DNA from: Deferribacter thermophilus
Lineage (GTDB): Bacteria > Chrysiogenota > Deferribacteres > Deferribacterales > Deferribacteraceae
Direction of reading: 5' to 3'
NCBI RefSeq assembly: GCF_049472675.1
Contig: NZ_JAPNXM010000002.1
Span: forward strand, 186,001-250,000
DNA: 64,000 bases
In this document: positions 52,769-60,535 of the stretch, one piece after another
Position numbering within the stretch: position 1 is the stretch's first letter
Layout of the letters: each line of letters begins with the position of its first letter
Made by a program: the position numbers and the translations under genes
Notes under the pieces: generated by a model
Databases searched by the model: none
What the model was told of the DNA's origin: nothing
What the model saw: only the letters and a program-made list of their open reading frames with translations

Positions 52769-53248
52769 TTACACCTCCATGGTTCCTTCTTTTAATACAT
52801 TAATAAATTTTTTGATTTTACTACGGGTTGCAGTGTCCTCTTCGCTATATGTGAGACAACCTGTTGGACAAAAAGCTACGCACTCTGGATAGTCATCACC
52901 ACAGAGATTACATTTATCCGCTTTCATTTTCCATGGAGCATATTTGATCATTCCAAATGGACATGCGCTTACGCAAGTCCTACAACCTACACATTTTTCA
53001 TCTATAACAGAAACAACACCTGTGTTTACGTCTTTTACAATTGCAGCTTTTGGACAGGCTTTGTGACACCATGGTTCGTCACATTGCATACAAGTCGCTG
53101 TTATGAAAATTGCTTCTTCTAAAAATACTTCATTAACAATTCTTGATTTTGCAGGTGAAAACTCACCTGTGTGTTTAAAAGAGCAAGCTAACTCACATGA
53201 CTTGCAACCTATACACTTTTCTGGTTCTACTCTGATTAGTTTTTGCAT
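52769..53248 (-). CDS. Polyferredoxin (four [4Fe-4S]) partner of the aldehyde oxidoreductase
   Basis: A 159-aa HycB-type iron-sulfur protein with sixteen Cys in four groups: CIGCKSCELAC, CMQCDEPWCHKAC, CVGCRTCVSAC and CNLC...CVAFC. It lacks a Tat or Sec signal, so it is cytoplasmic. Its position directly before the AOR gene, and the arrangement with a FAD protein and MoaD-like protein, match the AorA subunit of multi-subunit AOR enzymes. It would pass electrons between the tungsten site and the FAD subunit. GGGAGG precedes the ATG. Confidence 0.9.
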   Translation of the reverse strand: MQKLIRVEPEKCIGCKSCELACSFKHTGEFSPAKSRIVNEVFLEEAIFITATCMQCDEPWCHKACPKAAIVKDVNTGVVSVIDEKCVGCRTCVSACPFGMIKYAPWKMKADKCNLCGDDYPECVAFCPTGCLTYSEEDTATRSKIKKFINVLKEGTMEV

Positions 53249-53297
53249 AGGGGACCTCCCTTCGTTTATTGAAAATTACCTCAATATAAATTATAAC

Positions 53298-54005
53298 ATG
53301 GTTATGAAAAAAATGCAAAAAAACTTAAAAGAGATTCAAAGGGAAATTATAAATCCGTTATATAATTATTTAAATAACAAAGAGATAGACTTGGTTGAAT
53401 TGATTAAAAATATTTTTATTACTTTGTTTGTAAAAAGAGAGTTAATACATTGTGGATTATTCTGTGAATTGTTTGATAAAATTAAAAATTACCCCCCACA
53501 GGTCTCTACACTGTTTAGACAGGAGTATGTAAGATATACCTATTTTCCATTATGTTATGAAAATATTAACCAATTGAAATTTATCTTAAAAAAATATGCT
53601 GATAATTCTATTTATGAAATTGCAGGTGGGAGTGGTTGGCTTTCATACTATTTAAATAGATATGGTGTAAGATTAATAAATGTTATTGATGACTATTCTT
53701 GGGATAAATTATTTGAAAAGGAGTTACCTTTGCCTGTTGAAAGGATAGATGCGATAAAAGCTATAGAACGTGATAACCCAGCAGCTGTTTTAATAAACTA
53801 TCCACCACCTGATGAAGATTTTTTAGAGAGATGTTTTGATAAAATGAAAAAAAATAGTTTTTTTATAGTTGTTTGTGATAGAGATCATAATGTAGCTGGT
53901 AATAGAAACTTTTTTATATCATTTTCTGACAAAATCATTTTTGAACAAGAACTATTTTATAGCTTTCCTGGGTTTAACGATACTATTTTTGTTTATAAAA
54001 AATAA
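53298..54005 (+). CDS. SAM-methyltransferase-like protein of unknown function
   Basis: A 235-aa protein. The N-terminal half is helical; the second half has a Rossmann-like start YEIAGGSGWLSYYLNRYGVR (about residues 114-133) with the glycine motif of SAM-dependent methyltransferases, then LINVIDD and AAVLINYPPPDEDFLE. No catalytic motif identifies the substrate. I see no good ribosome site before ATG 53298 or 53304, so the start is uncertain; a long upstream extension would overlap the ferredoxin gene on the other strand. It is the only plus-strand gene in this part of the window. Confidence 0.6.
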   Translation: MVMKKMQKNLKEIQREIINPLYNYLNNKEIDLVELIKNIFITLFVKRELIHCGLFCELFDKIKNYPPQVSTLFRQEYVRYTYFPLCYENINQLKFILKKYADNSIYEIAGGSGWLSYYLNRYGVRLINVIDDYSWDKLFEKELPLPVERIDAIKAIERDNPAAVLINYPPPDEDFLERCFDKMKKNSFFIVVCDRDHNVAGNRNFFISFSDKIIFEQELFYSFPGFNDTIFVYKK

Positions 54006-54008
54006 AAG

Positions 54009-54032
54009 CAGGGCGTACATTGTACACCCTGA
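54009..54032. terminator. Hairpin between the methyltransferase-like gene and rpsI
   Basis: CAGGGCGTACA and TGTACACCCTG pair with one mismatch. The stem lies between convergent genes and is flanked by A- and T-rich sequence, so it probably terminates both. Confidence 0.7.
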
Positions 54033-54047
54033 AAAATTGTAAATATA

Positions 54048-54437
54048 TTAACGTTTTGAGTATTGAGGGCTTTTTCTCGCTTTTGGTTTCCCGTATTTTT
54101 TCCTTTCCACCATACGAGGATCTCTTGTTAGGAAACCTTTTTTCTTTAATGGTGCCCTGAAATCTTCGTTATAAGCTACCAGTGCTCTTGCAATTCCGTG
54201 TCTTATTGCACCAGCTTGGCCTGATTTTCCACCACCTTTTACAGTGATGTAAAGATCAAATTTGTTTGTAGCATTAACAGTTTCAAGTGGTTGCATCAAA
54301 ATCATCTTAAGTGTAGGACGTTCAAAATATTCATCAACAGTTTTACCATTGATAATGATATTACCACTACCAGGTTTTAAAAATACTCTTGCAACAGAAG
54401 TTTTTCTTCTACCAGTACCATAAAAGTATTCAGCCAT
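54048..54437 (-). CDS. rpsI: 30S ribosomal protein S9
   Basis: 129 aa. N terminus YGTGRRKTSVARVFLKPG and C terminus ARKSPQYSKR, the conserved S9 tail that reaches the ribosomal P site. Directly follows rplM by 11 bases, the usual pair. AGGAGG precedes the ATG. Confidence 0.98.
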   Translation of the reverse strand: MAEYFYGTGRRKTSVARVFLKPGSGNIIINGKTVDEYFERPTLKMILMQPLETVNATNKFDLYITVKGGGKSGQAGAIRHGIARALVAYNEDFRAPLKKKGFLTRDPRMVERKKYGKPKARKSPQYSKR

Positions 54438-54448
54438 TTATAATCCTC

Positions 54449-54874
54449 CTAAAGCTCTATCTTTTCAGGTTTTTGAGCTGCGTGAGGATGCTCATTAGAA
54501 GCATAAATTTTTAATTTTTTGAGCATTTTTCTACCTAATCTGTTTTTAGGTAACATCCTTTTCACAGCTAATCTTAAAACTTCTTCAGGTTTTTTTGCAA
54601 GCATTTCTTCGAGTGTACGCTGCTTAAGACCACCTAAATACCCTGAGTGTCTGTAATAGATTTTTGATTTTAGTTTATTTCCTGTTACATGGATTTTGTC
54701 TGCATTTATAACAACTACAAAATCGCCAGTATCAATAAAAGGTGTATAAATAGGTTTATTTTTCCCCATCAAAATTTTTGCAATTTTAGAAGCTAATCTA
54801 CCTAAGGTTTTACCCTCTGCATCGACTAAATACCATTTTTTTTCAATATCTGGTTTTGCCCAAGTTGTTTTCAT
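54449..54874 (-). CDS. rplM: 50S ribosomal protein L13
   Basis: 141 aa, a standard L13. WYLVDAEGKTLGRLASKIAK is the N-terminal signature and AVKRMLPKNRLGRKMLKKLK the later one. It is followed by rpsI and here lies 12 bases behind rplS, so the L13-S9 pair is joined to the trmD/rplS operon. Confidence 0.98.
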   Translation of the reverse strand: MKTTWAKPDIEKKWYLVDAEGKTLGRLASKIAKILMGKNKPIYTPFIDTGDFVVVINADKIHVTGNKLKSKIYYRHSGYLGGLKQRTLEEMLAKKPEEVLRLAVKRMLPKNRLGRKMLKKLKIYASNEHPHAAQKPEKIEL

Positions 54875-54886
54875 TTAACCACCTCT

Positions 54887-55234
54887 TTATCTTCTTTCTT
54901 TAATTCTTGCAGCTTTTCCTCTAAGTGCTCTTAAATAGTAAAGTTTTGCTCTTCTTACTCTACCTTTTCTAACAACTTCAAGCTTTTCAATTCTAGGTGA
55001 GTAGTAAGGGAATGTTCTTTCAACACCAACATTGTTAGTAACCTTTCTCACAGTAAAAGTGGATGAAGCTCCATTTCTGTGAATTCTGATTACTACCCCT
55101 TCAAAAGGCTGAACCCTTTCTCTACTACCTTCTACAATTCTAAAATGTACTCTTACAGTATCTCCAGGTCTAAATTCTGGAAGCTGTCTCGTCATAAATT
55201 CTTGCTCTACAGCTTCTATGAATTTGTTTTTCAT
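54887..55234 (-). CDS. rplS: 50S ribosomal protein L19
   Basis: 115 aa. FRPGDTVRVHFRIVEGSRER and QPFEGVVIRIHRNGASSTFT are the L19 signatures. Located after trmD, as is classical. AGGAGG precedes the ATG. Confidence 0.98.
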   Translation of the reverse strand: MKNKFIEAVEQEFMTRQLPEFRPGDTVRVHFRIVEGSRERVQPFEGVVIRIHRNGASSTFTVRKVTNNVGVERTFPYYSPRIEKLEVVRKGRVRRAKLYYLRALRGKAARIKERR

Positions 55235-55245
55235 GATGTATCCTC

Positions 55246-56511
55246 CTAATTTATATTTAACCTATCTAAAATTATTGCTACTGCACTTCTTACAGATAAA
55301 TGATTAAATTCATCAAAGCCTTCAATTCTCTCTAACACATAATCACAAACAGCTAACATATCATCTGAAAAACCCCAACCAGTTCCAAAAAGTAATAAAA
55401 TCGGTTTTTCAAAGGTAAGACTTTTTAGTTTATCAAAACTAATTGTATTATCTTTTTTTCTTGCAGTAGTACCAACTAACAACGGTTTTTCACCTTCTAA
55501 TTTTTCTATTTCATCTATTACTTCTATTAAGCTCTCTTTAACTTTAGTAACTCCAAAAGCTTCTTTCCTATTTTCATTGTAAAAGGCACCGTAACCTTCT
55601 TGCCAGTGCTTCAAAACTCTATTTGCTATATCCCTTTGTGCTGGCAAAGGGTTAATTACATAATAATTTTTTACTCCAAATGTCTTACAACTTCTCGATA
55701 TATCGTGCAAATCCATATTAGTTATCGATGTAGCTACAATATTTTTTTCTTTATCATACATGGGGTAATGCATCAGCCCCACATAAAGTTTTCGCATCTT
55801 TTTTATTCTGGACAAAACAACATTATCCAGAGCAGACTTTTTTATCAAATCAACTCTATTTTGTAAAGTAATTTTTATAGATTTTTCCAATCTCCACTCA
55901 TTTATTTTTTGATGATGTCCTGAAATTAGAACTTCAGGTACTTTTAAACCTTCAAATTCATAAGGTCTAGTATAATGAGGATATTCAAGTAAACCTTCTA
56001 AAAATGATTCCTCTTTGTTGGATGTTTCATCACCAAGAACCCCAGGGATTAATCTGGCAACTGCATCAATTATAACCATTGCAACAAATTCACCACCTGT
56101 GATTATAAAATCTCCAAGTGAAATTTCTTCATCTACAACTAATTCTCTAACCCTTTCATCGACCCCTTCATATCTTCCACAGATAAAGGTTAAACTATCA
56201 TAATTTAAAAGTTCTTCAGCTTTTTTTTGGTTAAATGTTTTACCTCTGGGATCCAGTAAAATTATATGAGAGTTTTCTTTATTTTTTAGCAATCTTGCGG
56301 CTTTTACTATGGGTTCTGGCTTCATTACAAGACCAGCACCACCACCGTATTGATAATCATCTGTCATTTTGTGTTTATCTTCTGCAAAATCTCGCAAATT
56401 TATTGGGTTAACCTTAAATAATCCGTTTTCTATCCCTTTTGATAAGACACCATACTCAAAAGGGGATTTAAACATGTCAGGGAAAATGGTTAATATATTA
56501 AATATTTTCAC
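55246..56511 (-). CDS. trmD: tRNA (guanine37-N1)-methyltransferase TrmD fused to a second RNA methyltransferase domain
   Basis: 421 aa, compared with about 240 for TrmD alone. Residues 1-235 are TrmD, with TIFPDMFKSPFEYGVLSKGI, the SAM-knot motif TFICGRYEGVDERV and SLGDFIITGGEFVAMVIIDA. Residues about 242-421 (KLYVGLMHYPMYDKEKNIVA, then LLVGTTARK and LLLFGTGWGFSDDML) form a second SPOUT-type domain of the kind seen in the small RNA methyltransferase family PF09936. There is no frame break. The gene lies between rimM and rplS. TrmD methylates G37; the target of the extra domain is unknown. Confidence 0.9.
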   Translation of the reverse strand: MKIFNILTIFPDMFKSPFEYGVLSKGIENGLFKVNPINLRDFAEDKHKMTDDYQYGGGAGLVMKPEPIVKAARLLKNKENSHIILLDPRGKTFNQKKAEELLNYDSLTFICGRYEGVDERVRELVVDEEISLGDFIITGGEFVAMVIIDAVARLIPGVLGDETSNKEESFLEGLLEYPHYTRPYEFEGLKVPEVLISGHHQKINEWRLEKSIKITLQNRVDLIKKSALDNVVLSRIKKMRKLYVGLMHYPMYDKEKNIVATSITNMDLHDISRSCKTFGVKNYYVINPLPAQRDIANRVLKHWQEGYGAFYNENRKEAFGVTKVKESLIEVIDEIEKLEGEKPLLVGTTARKKDNTISFDKLKSLTFEKPILLLFGTGWGFSDDMLAVCDYVLERIEGFDEFNHLSVRSAVAIILDRLNIN

Positions 56512-57010
56512 TTATTAAACCATCCCTATCTATTATTATTTTTTTTAGCTTTTTATCTATTTTAAGCACATGATATGGGTTGTTAGAAATTAAGTAATAA
56601 CCATCTTCTGTTTTTATTCTAAAAGCTTCTACGCTTCCTGTTTCTTCATAGTCTTCAAGTTCCCCTATAAAAATATCGTTTGTGTCGTATACTTTAAACC
56701 CTTTTATTTCAAACCAATAATATTCGTTTTCTTCTAATTCAGGTAAGAGGTCTGTTGGATACATTATATTAAAACCTGATAACTCTTTTGCTTTTTCTTT
56801 ATCATCTATATTTTCCAATTTAATTAAAAAGTATTCGTTATGTTGTCTGACAGATTCCACTCTCAAAGCTCTTATTATTTCAGATTCTTTAGCTAACATC
56901 AAAACTTCTAATGATTCAAAAAGTTCTGGATACTCTGTAACTGGCAAAACTTTTACTTCACCATCCAAACCGTGTGAATTTTTGATAATCCCAATTTTTA
57001 TATATTTCAT
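56498..57010 (-). CDS. rimM: 16S rRNA processing protein RimM
   Basis: 170 aa from the ATG at 57010 (KYIKIGIIKNSHGLDGEVKV, the family N terminus). The middle ENEYYWFEIKGFKVY and the PRC-barrel C-terminal half are typical. It assists 30S maturation around S19. An in-frame TTG at 57055 would add 15 residues encoded by the hairpin described at 57024; neither start has a clear Shine-Dalgarno. The end overlaps the trmD start by 14 bases. Confidence 0.88.
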   Translation of the reverse strand: MKYIKIGIIKNSHGLDGEVKVLPVTEYPELFESLEVLMLAKESEIIRALRVESVRQHNEYFLIKLENIDDKEKAKELSGFNIMYPTDLLPELEENEYYWFEIKGFKVYDTNDIFIGELEDYEETGSVEAFRIKTEDGYYLISNNPYHVLKIDKKLKKIIIDRDGLISENI

Positions 57011-57023
57011 TTTATTAAAGATA

Positions 57024-57050
57024 AAGCCCTCATAAAGAGGGCTTTTTTTA
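57024..57050. terminator. Hairpin between khpA and rimM
   Basis: AAAGCCCTC-ATAAA-GAGGGCTTT is a strong stem followed by TTTTATT on the plus strand, so it looks like a terminator for plus-strand, not operon, transcription. In the operon direction it has A before and TTTATCTTT after. It may be an attenuator or processing site between khpA and rimM. Confidence 0.65.
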
Positions 57051-57278
57051 TTCAAGGATTTCTAAAACTACCCTTTTTCCTCTTTTGATACCAGCAGCGC
57101 CTAAAATTGTTCTTATTGCTCTTGCAGTTCTACCTTGTCTTCCTATAACCTTGCCAAGGTCAGCAGGATCAACTTTTAATTCAATAACAGTAGTTTTTTC
57201 CCCTTCCACTTCTTCAACAACCACTTTGTCAGGGTGATCCACAAATGACTTTACTATGAATTCTACTAACTCTTTCAC
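57048..57278 (-). CDS. khpA: KH-domain RNA-binding protein KhpA
   Basis: 76 aa, a single KH domain with the signature VIGRQGRTARAIRTILGAAG (G-x-x-G loop). It lies between rpsP and rimM, the conserved place of this gene (formerly YlqC). It binds small and messenger RNA, usually with KhpB. GGAGGTGT precedes the ATG. Confidence 0.95.
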   Translation of the reverse strand: MKELVEFIVKSFVDHPDKVVVEEVEGEKTTVIELKVDPADLGKVIGRQGRTARAIRTILGAAGIKRGKRVVLEILE

Positions 57279-57293
57279 ATTACACCTCCGCTA

Positions 57294-57572
57294 TTAGCTT
57301 TTCTTTGGGAATTTGTATTCATGGAACTTTGCCATAACGCCCACTTTGGAAAGCAAGCTTCTTGCAGTATCTGTAGGGATAGCACCTTTCTTTAACCACT
57401 CAAGAGCTTTTTCAGCATCAATTTTGATTTCAGCAGGATCAGTAAGAGGGTTGTAATAACCTAAAGATTCAATATACTTACCGTCTCTTTTTGCTCTACT
57501 ATCTGCTACCACTACTCTGTAAAAGGGTCTTTTCTTTCTTCCCATTCTCATTAATCTTATTTTAGTTGCCAC
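57294..57572 (-). CDS. rpsP: 30S ribosomal protein S16
   Basis: 92 aa. The N terminus ATKIRLMRMGRKKRPFYRVV and the following ADSRAKRDGKYIESLGYYNP are diagnostic for S16. It lies between ffh and khpA with 14- and 15-base gaps. AAGGAGGTG precedes the ATG. Confidence 0.98.
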   Translation of the reverse strand: MATKIRLMRMGRKKRPFYRVVVADSRAKRDGKYIESLGYYNPLTDPAEIKIDAEKALEWLKKGAIPTDTARSLLSKVGVMAKFHEYKFPKKS

Positions 57573-57586
57573 TAAAGCACCTCCTT

Positions 57587-58930
57587 TTATCTAAAAAGAT
57601 TTTTTAGCATATTTTTATCTATTTTCTGTTTCCCAGAAAATTGTTTTTTAAATTTTTTCATCATTTTATTCATTTGTTGAAGTTGTGTTATTAATTTATT
57701 TACTTCTGATACAGATGTGCCACTACCTCTTGCTATCCTTCTTTTTCTACTTGCATTAAGTATTTTATAATTAGATCTCTCTAATGGGGTCATTGAATTT
57801 ATAATAGCTTCAATTCTTTTAAAGTTTTTTTCATCCACTTCTATATTTCCAAGTCCAGAAAACCCAGGTAGAAGTTTTAATATACTTTCAAAGGAGCCCA
57901 TTTTTTTTATCATTTTCATTTGTTGAAGCATATCATTGAAATCTAAGCCATGTTTTTGAATTTTATTAGCTAATTTCTCTGCCTCTTCTTCTTCGATAGC
58001 ATCTTGAGCCATTTCAACAAGGGTTACAATATCACCCATCCCTAAAATTCTGGATGCCATTCTATCTGGATAAAAAGGCTCAAAGGCATCTAATTTTTCA
58101 CCTGTACCAACAAATTTTAATGGTTTACCTGTGACTTCACGAATGGAAAGTGCCGCACCACCTCTGGCATCACCATCAAGTTTTGTAAGTATAACACCAG
58201 TTATATCTAAGATATCATTAAAAGTTTTTGCGACATTTACAGCATCTTGACCAGTCATTGCATCAGCAACAAAAAGGATTTCATCAGGATTGATTGCTTC
58301 TTTAATATTTTTGAGCTCATCCATCAATGTTTCATCAATATGAAGTCGTCCGGCTGTATCGATGATTACTACATCCTTTGCTGCAGATTTAGCATACTGT
58401 ATTGCATCAGTAGCAATTTTTACTGCATCTTTTTCATCCCTTTTTGAAAACACATCTACTTTGAGCTGCTTTCCTAAAACCTCTAACTGATCAATAGCAG
58501 CAGGTCTATAAATATCATCAGCAACGAGCAAAATATCCTTTTTATTTTTTTGGAAATATTTGGCTAATTTACCAGCAGTTGTGGTTTTACCAGAACCTTG
58601 AAGACCAACGAGCATGATTTTTGTGGGGGGGATAGGGTTGAGCTTTATTTTGGTGGATTGGTCACCACCACCTAATACATTTACTAATTCGTCATGAACT
58701 ATTTTTATAAATACCTGATCAGGTGTTAAACTTTTAAGTACTTCTTCACCAAGAGCTTTTTCTTGGACGGCTGAAATAAATTTTTTAACTACTTTATAGT
58801 TAACATCAGCCTCTAAAAGGGCTAATCTTACTTGCTTAACAGCATCTTTTATATTATCTTCTGTTATTTTTGCCTGCCCTTTAATCTTCTTAAAGACAGC
58901 ATTTAACTTTTCATGCAGTGTTGCAAACAT
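57587..58930 (-). CDS. ffh: Signal recognition particle protein Ffh
   Basis: The SRP54 GTPase that delivers nascent membrane proteins to FtsY. 447 aa from the ATG at 58930, which has AGGAG before it; an ORF extension upstream is not needed. N domain FATLHEKLNAVFKKIKG, G1 motif GLQGSGKTTTAGKLA, VIIDTAGR and TKLDGDARGGAAL of the G domain, and a C-terminal Met-rich M domain (QLQQMNKMMKKFKKQFSGKQ) that binds SRP RNA. First gene of the ribosomal operon. Confidence 0.97.
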   Translation of the reverse strand: MFATLHEKLNAVFKKIKGQAKITEDNIKDAVKQVRLALLEADVNYKVVKKFISAVQEKALGEEVLKSLTPDQVFIKIVHDELVNVLGGGDQSTKIKLNPIPPTKIMLVGLQGSGKTTTAGKLAKYFQKNKKDILLVADDIYRPAAIDQLEVLGKQLKVDVFSKRDEKDAVKIATDAIQYAKSAAKDVVIIDTAGRLHIDETLMDELKNIKEAINPDEILFVADAMTGQDAVNVAKTFNDILDITGVILTKLDGDARGGAALSIREVTGKPLKFVGTGEKLDAFEPFYPDRMASRILGMGDIVTLVEMAQDAIEEEEAEKLANKIQKHGLDFNDMLQQMKMIKKMGSFESILKLLPGFSGLGNIEVDEKNFKRIEAIINSMTPLERSNYKILNASRKRRIARGSGTSVSEVNKLITQLQQMNKMMKKFKKQFSGKQKIDKNMLKNLFR

Positions 58931-58974
58931 AAAACTCCTATCACCTGCCACATATTTAATTTTGCAAGAAAACC

Positions 58975-59003
58975 TAATTAACTCACCAAAATAGATTTGT
59001 CAA
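58975..59003 (-). promoter_or_regulatory. Putative promoter of the ffh-rpsP operon
   Basis: On the minus strand TTGACA (59003-58998) is followed by a 17-base spacer and TAATTA (58980-58975), 45 bases before the ffh ATG. It overlaps the stop of the helicase gene upstream. Confidence 0.6.
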
Positions 59004-60532
59004 TCACAAATTTCTTTAATTTCTAAAATTCTATCAATGCGGAAAATACGCTCTTCATTTCTCATTTTACAAAACCCTTTTAGCCCTGTGAAATCTTTTC
59101 CAGCATAAGTCATTTTCCCTATATCAGTAGGGATAATTACCCTTTTAGATTTTTCATCTTTGGTTTTTAGATATAAAATTTCAATATTTGATTTGTTTTC
59201 TATTGCTTTTTTAATTATTTCTATTTTTTTGTTTAAAGGTATTTTTTTCTCGGATAGTTGATACTGAAAGCTTGTAAGGAAGTTTACAACTTTTCTGTCT
59301 AAAATAATACTCTTTTTAGAGATTTTTTTTGTTATAATTACGCCGTCTAAAGAGGTGCACCTACTAAAGGCTACATAAAATTGACCAGGTGCAAAAAAAT
59401 GATTTCTGGTATCTATTATGACATTATTAAAGGTTTTACCCTGACTTTTGTGTACAGTAATTGCATAAGCAGGTTTTATTGGAAATTGTGTATAAGAACC
59501 AACTGTCTCACTTACAATCTTTTTTGCTGATTTATCGTAATAGAATTTTATCATATCCCATTTAAAAGGGGAAATTTCTACTAAATTGCCATTATCAAGA
59601 ACAAGCTCAATAATCTTTTCTTCTGGGTATATGTTTGTTATAAACCCAATTGTTCCATTTACCCAAAGTTTATCTGGAGAATTTGTTAATAACATAACCT
59701 GAGTACCTATTTTTAATTGTAGATTTAAAGGTGTGGGAAGATTGTTTTTATCAAAATTCCCTTTTAAAGTACCAATTAGTTCGTATAATTTCCCATTAAG
59801 TTTAGAAAGTTTTTGGTTATTGATTTCTTCTGCATTTTTATTTATTGTTGTCAAATAAATATATCCTTCATCATTGTCTATTTTATCTTTGACTCGAGAA
59901 TTTATTACTTTGATATCTTCGTCAGTTACAGTATTGTTTCTTATTCTGTTTAATATATCTATAAATGTTTTGTCAGATTGGCGATAAATTTTTTCAAATT
60001 CAATGAATTCTAAATCGAGTTCTTTAAATATATTTGCTTCGAAAAAATAGGGTGATTTATATTTTATTTTAAAAGCTTTTTTTTGTTGTGATGTTAATAC
60101 AGGTGGCAGTTGGTATAGATCCCCTATGAATATCATTTTTGTACCGCCAAAGGGGAGTTTTGGATTTTTCACCCTTTTTAAAAATAGATCGATACAATCT
60201 AATAAATCTGCTCGAACCATCGATATCTCATCGATTATTATGGTATGAATATGTTTATATTGTTCGTAATCATAAATATAGAGATCAGGAATTTTGTCTG
60301 GAGTAATATCTATTGGAAATTGAAAAAAAGAGTGTATTGTTTCTCCACCAATATTGACTGCAGCAACTCCTGTGGGTGCAAGAACCACAGCATCTAAGGT
60401 AGCCTCATTTAATAGATATTTTAAAAAAGTAGATTTGCCAGTTCCTGCTTTTCCTGTGATTAATAAATGCTTTTCAGAGTTGAGAGCTAAGTCTAATGCT
60501 TTTTGAAACTCTGAATTGAAATCAAGCTTCAT
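59000..60532 (-). CDS. Pif1-like DNA helicase with C-terminal WYL-like domain
   Basis: A 510-aa superfamily 1B helicase. Walker A is LLITGKAGTGKSTFLKYLL (about residues 22-40). VLAPTGVAAVNIGGETIHSF is the Pif1-type motif, HTIIIDEISMVRADLL is Walker B, and AITVHKSQGKTFNNV is a later motif. After about residue 435 comes a segment IEILYLKTKDEKSKRVIIPT and GLKGFCKMRNEERIFRIDRI that reads as a WYL domain, a ligand- or nucleic-acid-sensing module. Bacterial Pif1 helicases unwind structured DNA such as G-quadruplexes. It lies 3 bases downstream of the M24 peptidase gene. Confidence 0.85.
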   Translation of the reverse strand: MKLDFNSEFQKALDLALNSEKHLLITGKAGTGKSTFLKYLLNEATLDAVVLAPTGVAAVNIGGETIHSFFQFPIDITPDKIPDLYIYDYEQYKHIHTIIIDEISMVRADLLDCIDLFLKRVKNPKLPFGGTKMIFIGDLYQLPPVLTSQQKKAFKIKYKSPYFFEANIFKELDLEFIEFEKIYRQSDKTFIDILNRIRNNTVTDEDIKVINSRVKDKIDNDEGYIYLTTINKNAEEINNQKLSKLNGKLYELIGTLKGNFDKNNLPTPLNLQLKIGTQVMLLTNSPDKLWVNGTIGFITNIYPEEKIIELVLDNGNLVEISPFKWDMIKFYYDKSAKKIVSETVGSYTQFPIKPAYAITVHKSQGKTFNNVIIDTRNHFFAPGQFYVAFSRCTSLDGVIITKKISKKSIILDRKVVNFLTSFQYQLSEKKIPLNKKIEIIKKAIENKSNIEILYLKTKDEKSKRVIIPTDIGKMTYAGKDFTGLKGFCKMRNEERIFRIDRILEIKEICD

Positions 60533-60535
60533 TAT

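Noticed and set aside
53103..53297. N-terminal extension of the methyltransferase-like protein
   Set aside because: The frame there is antisense to the polyferredoxin Cys motifs, so it is a shadow of that gene.
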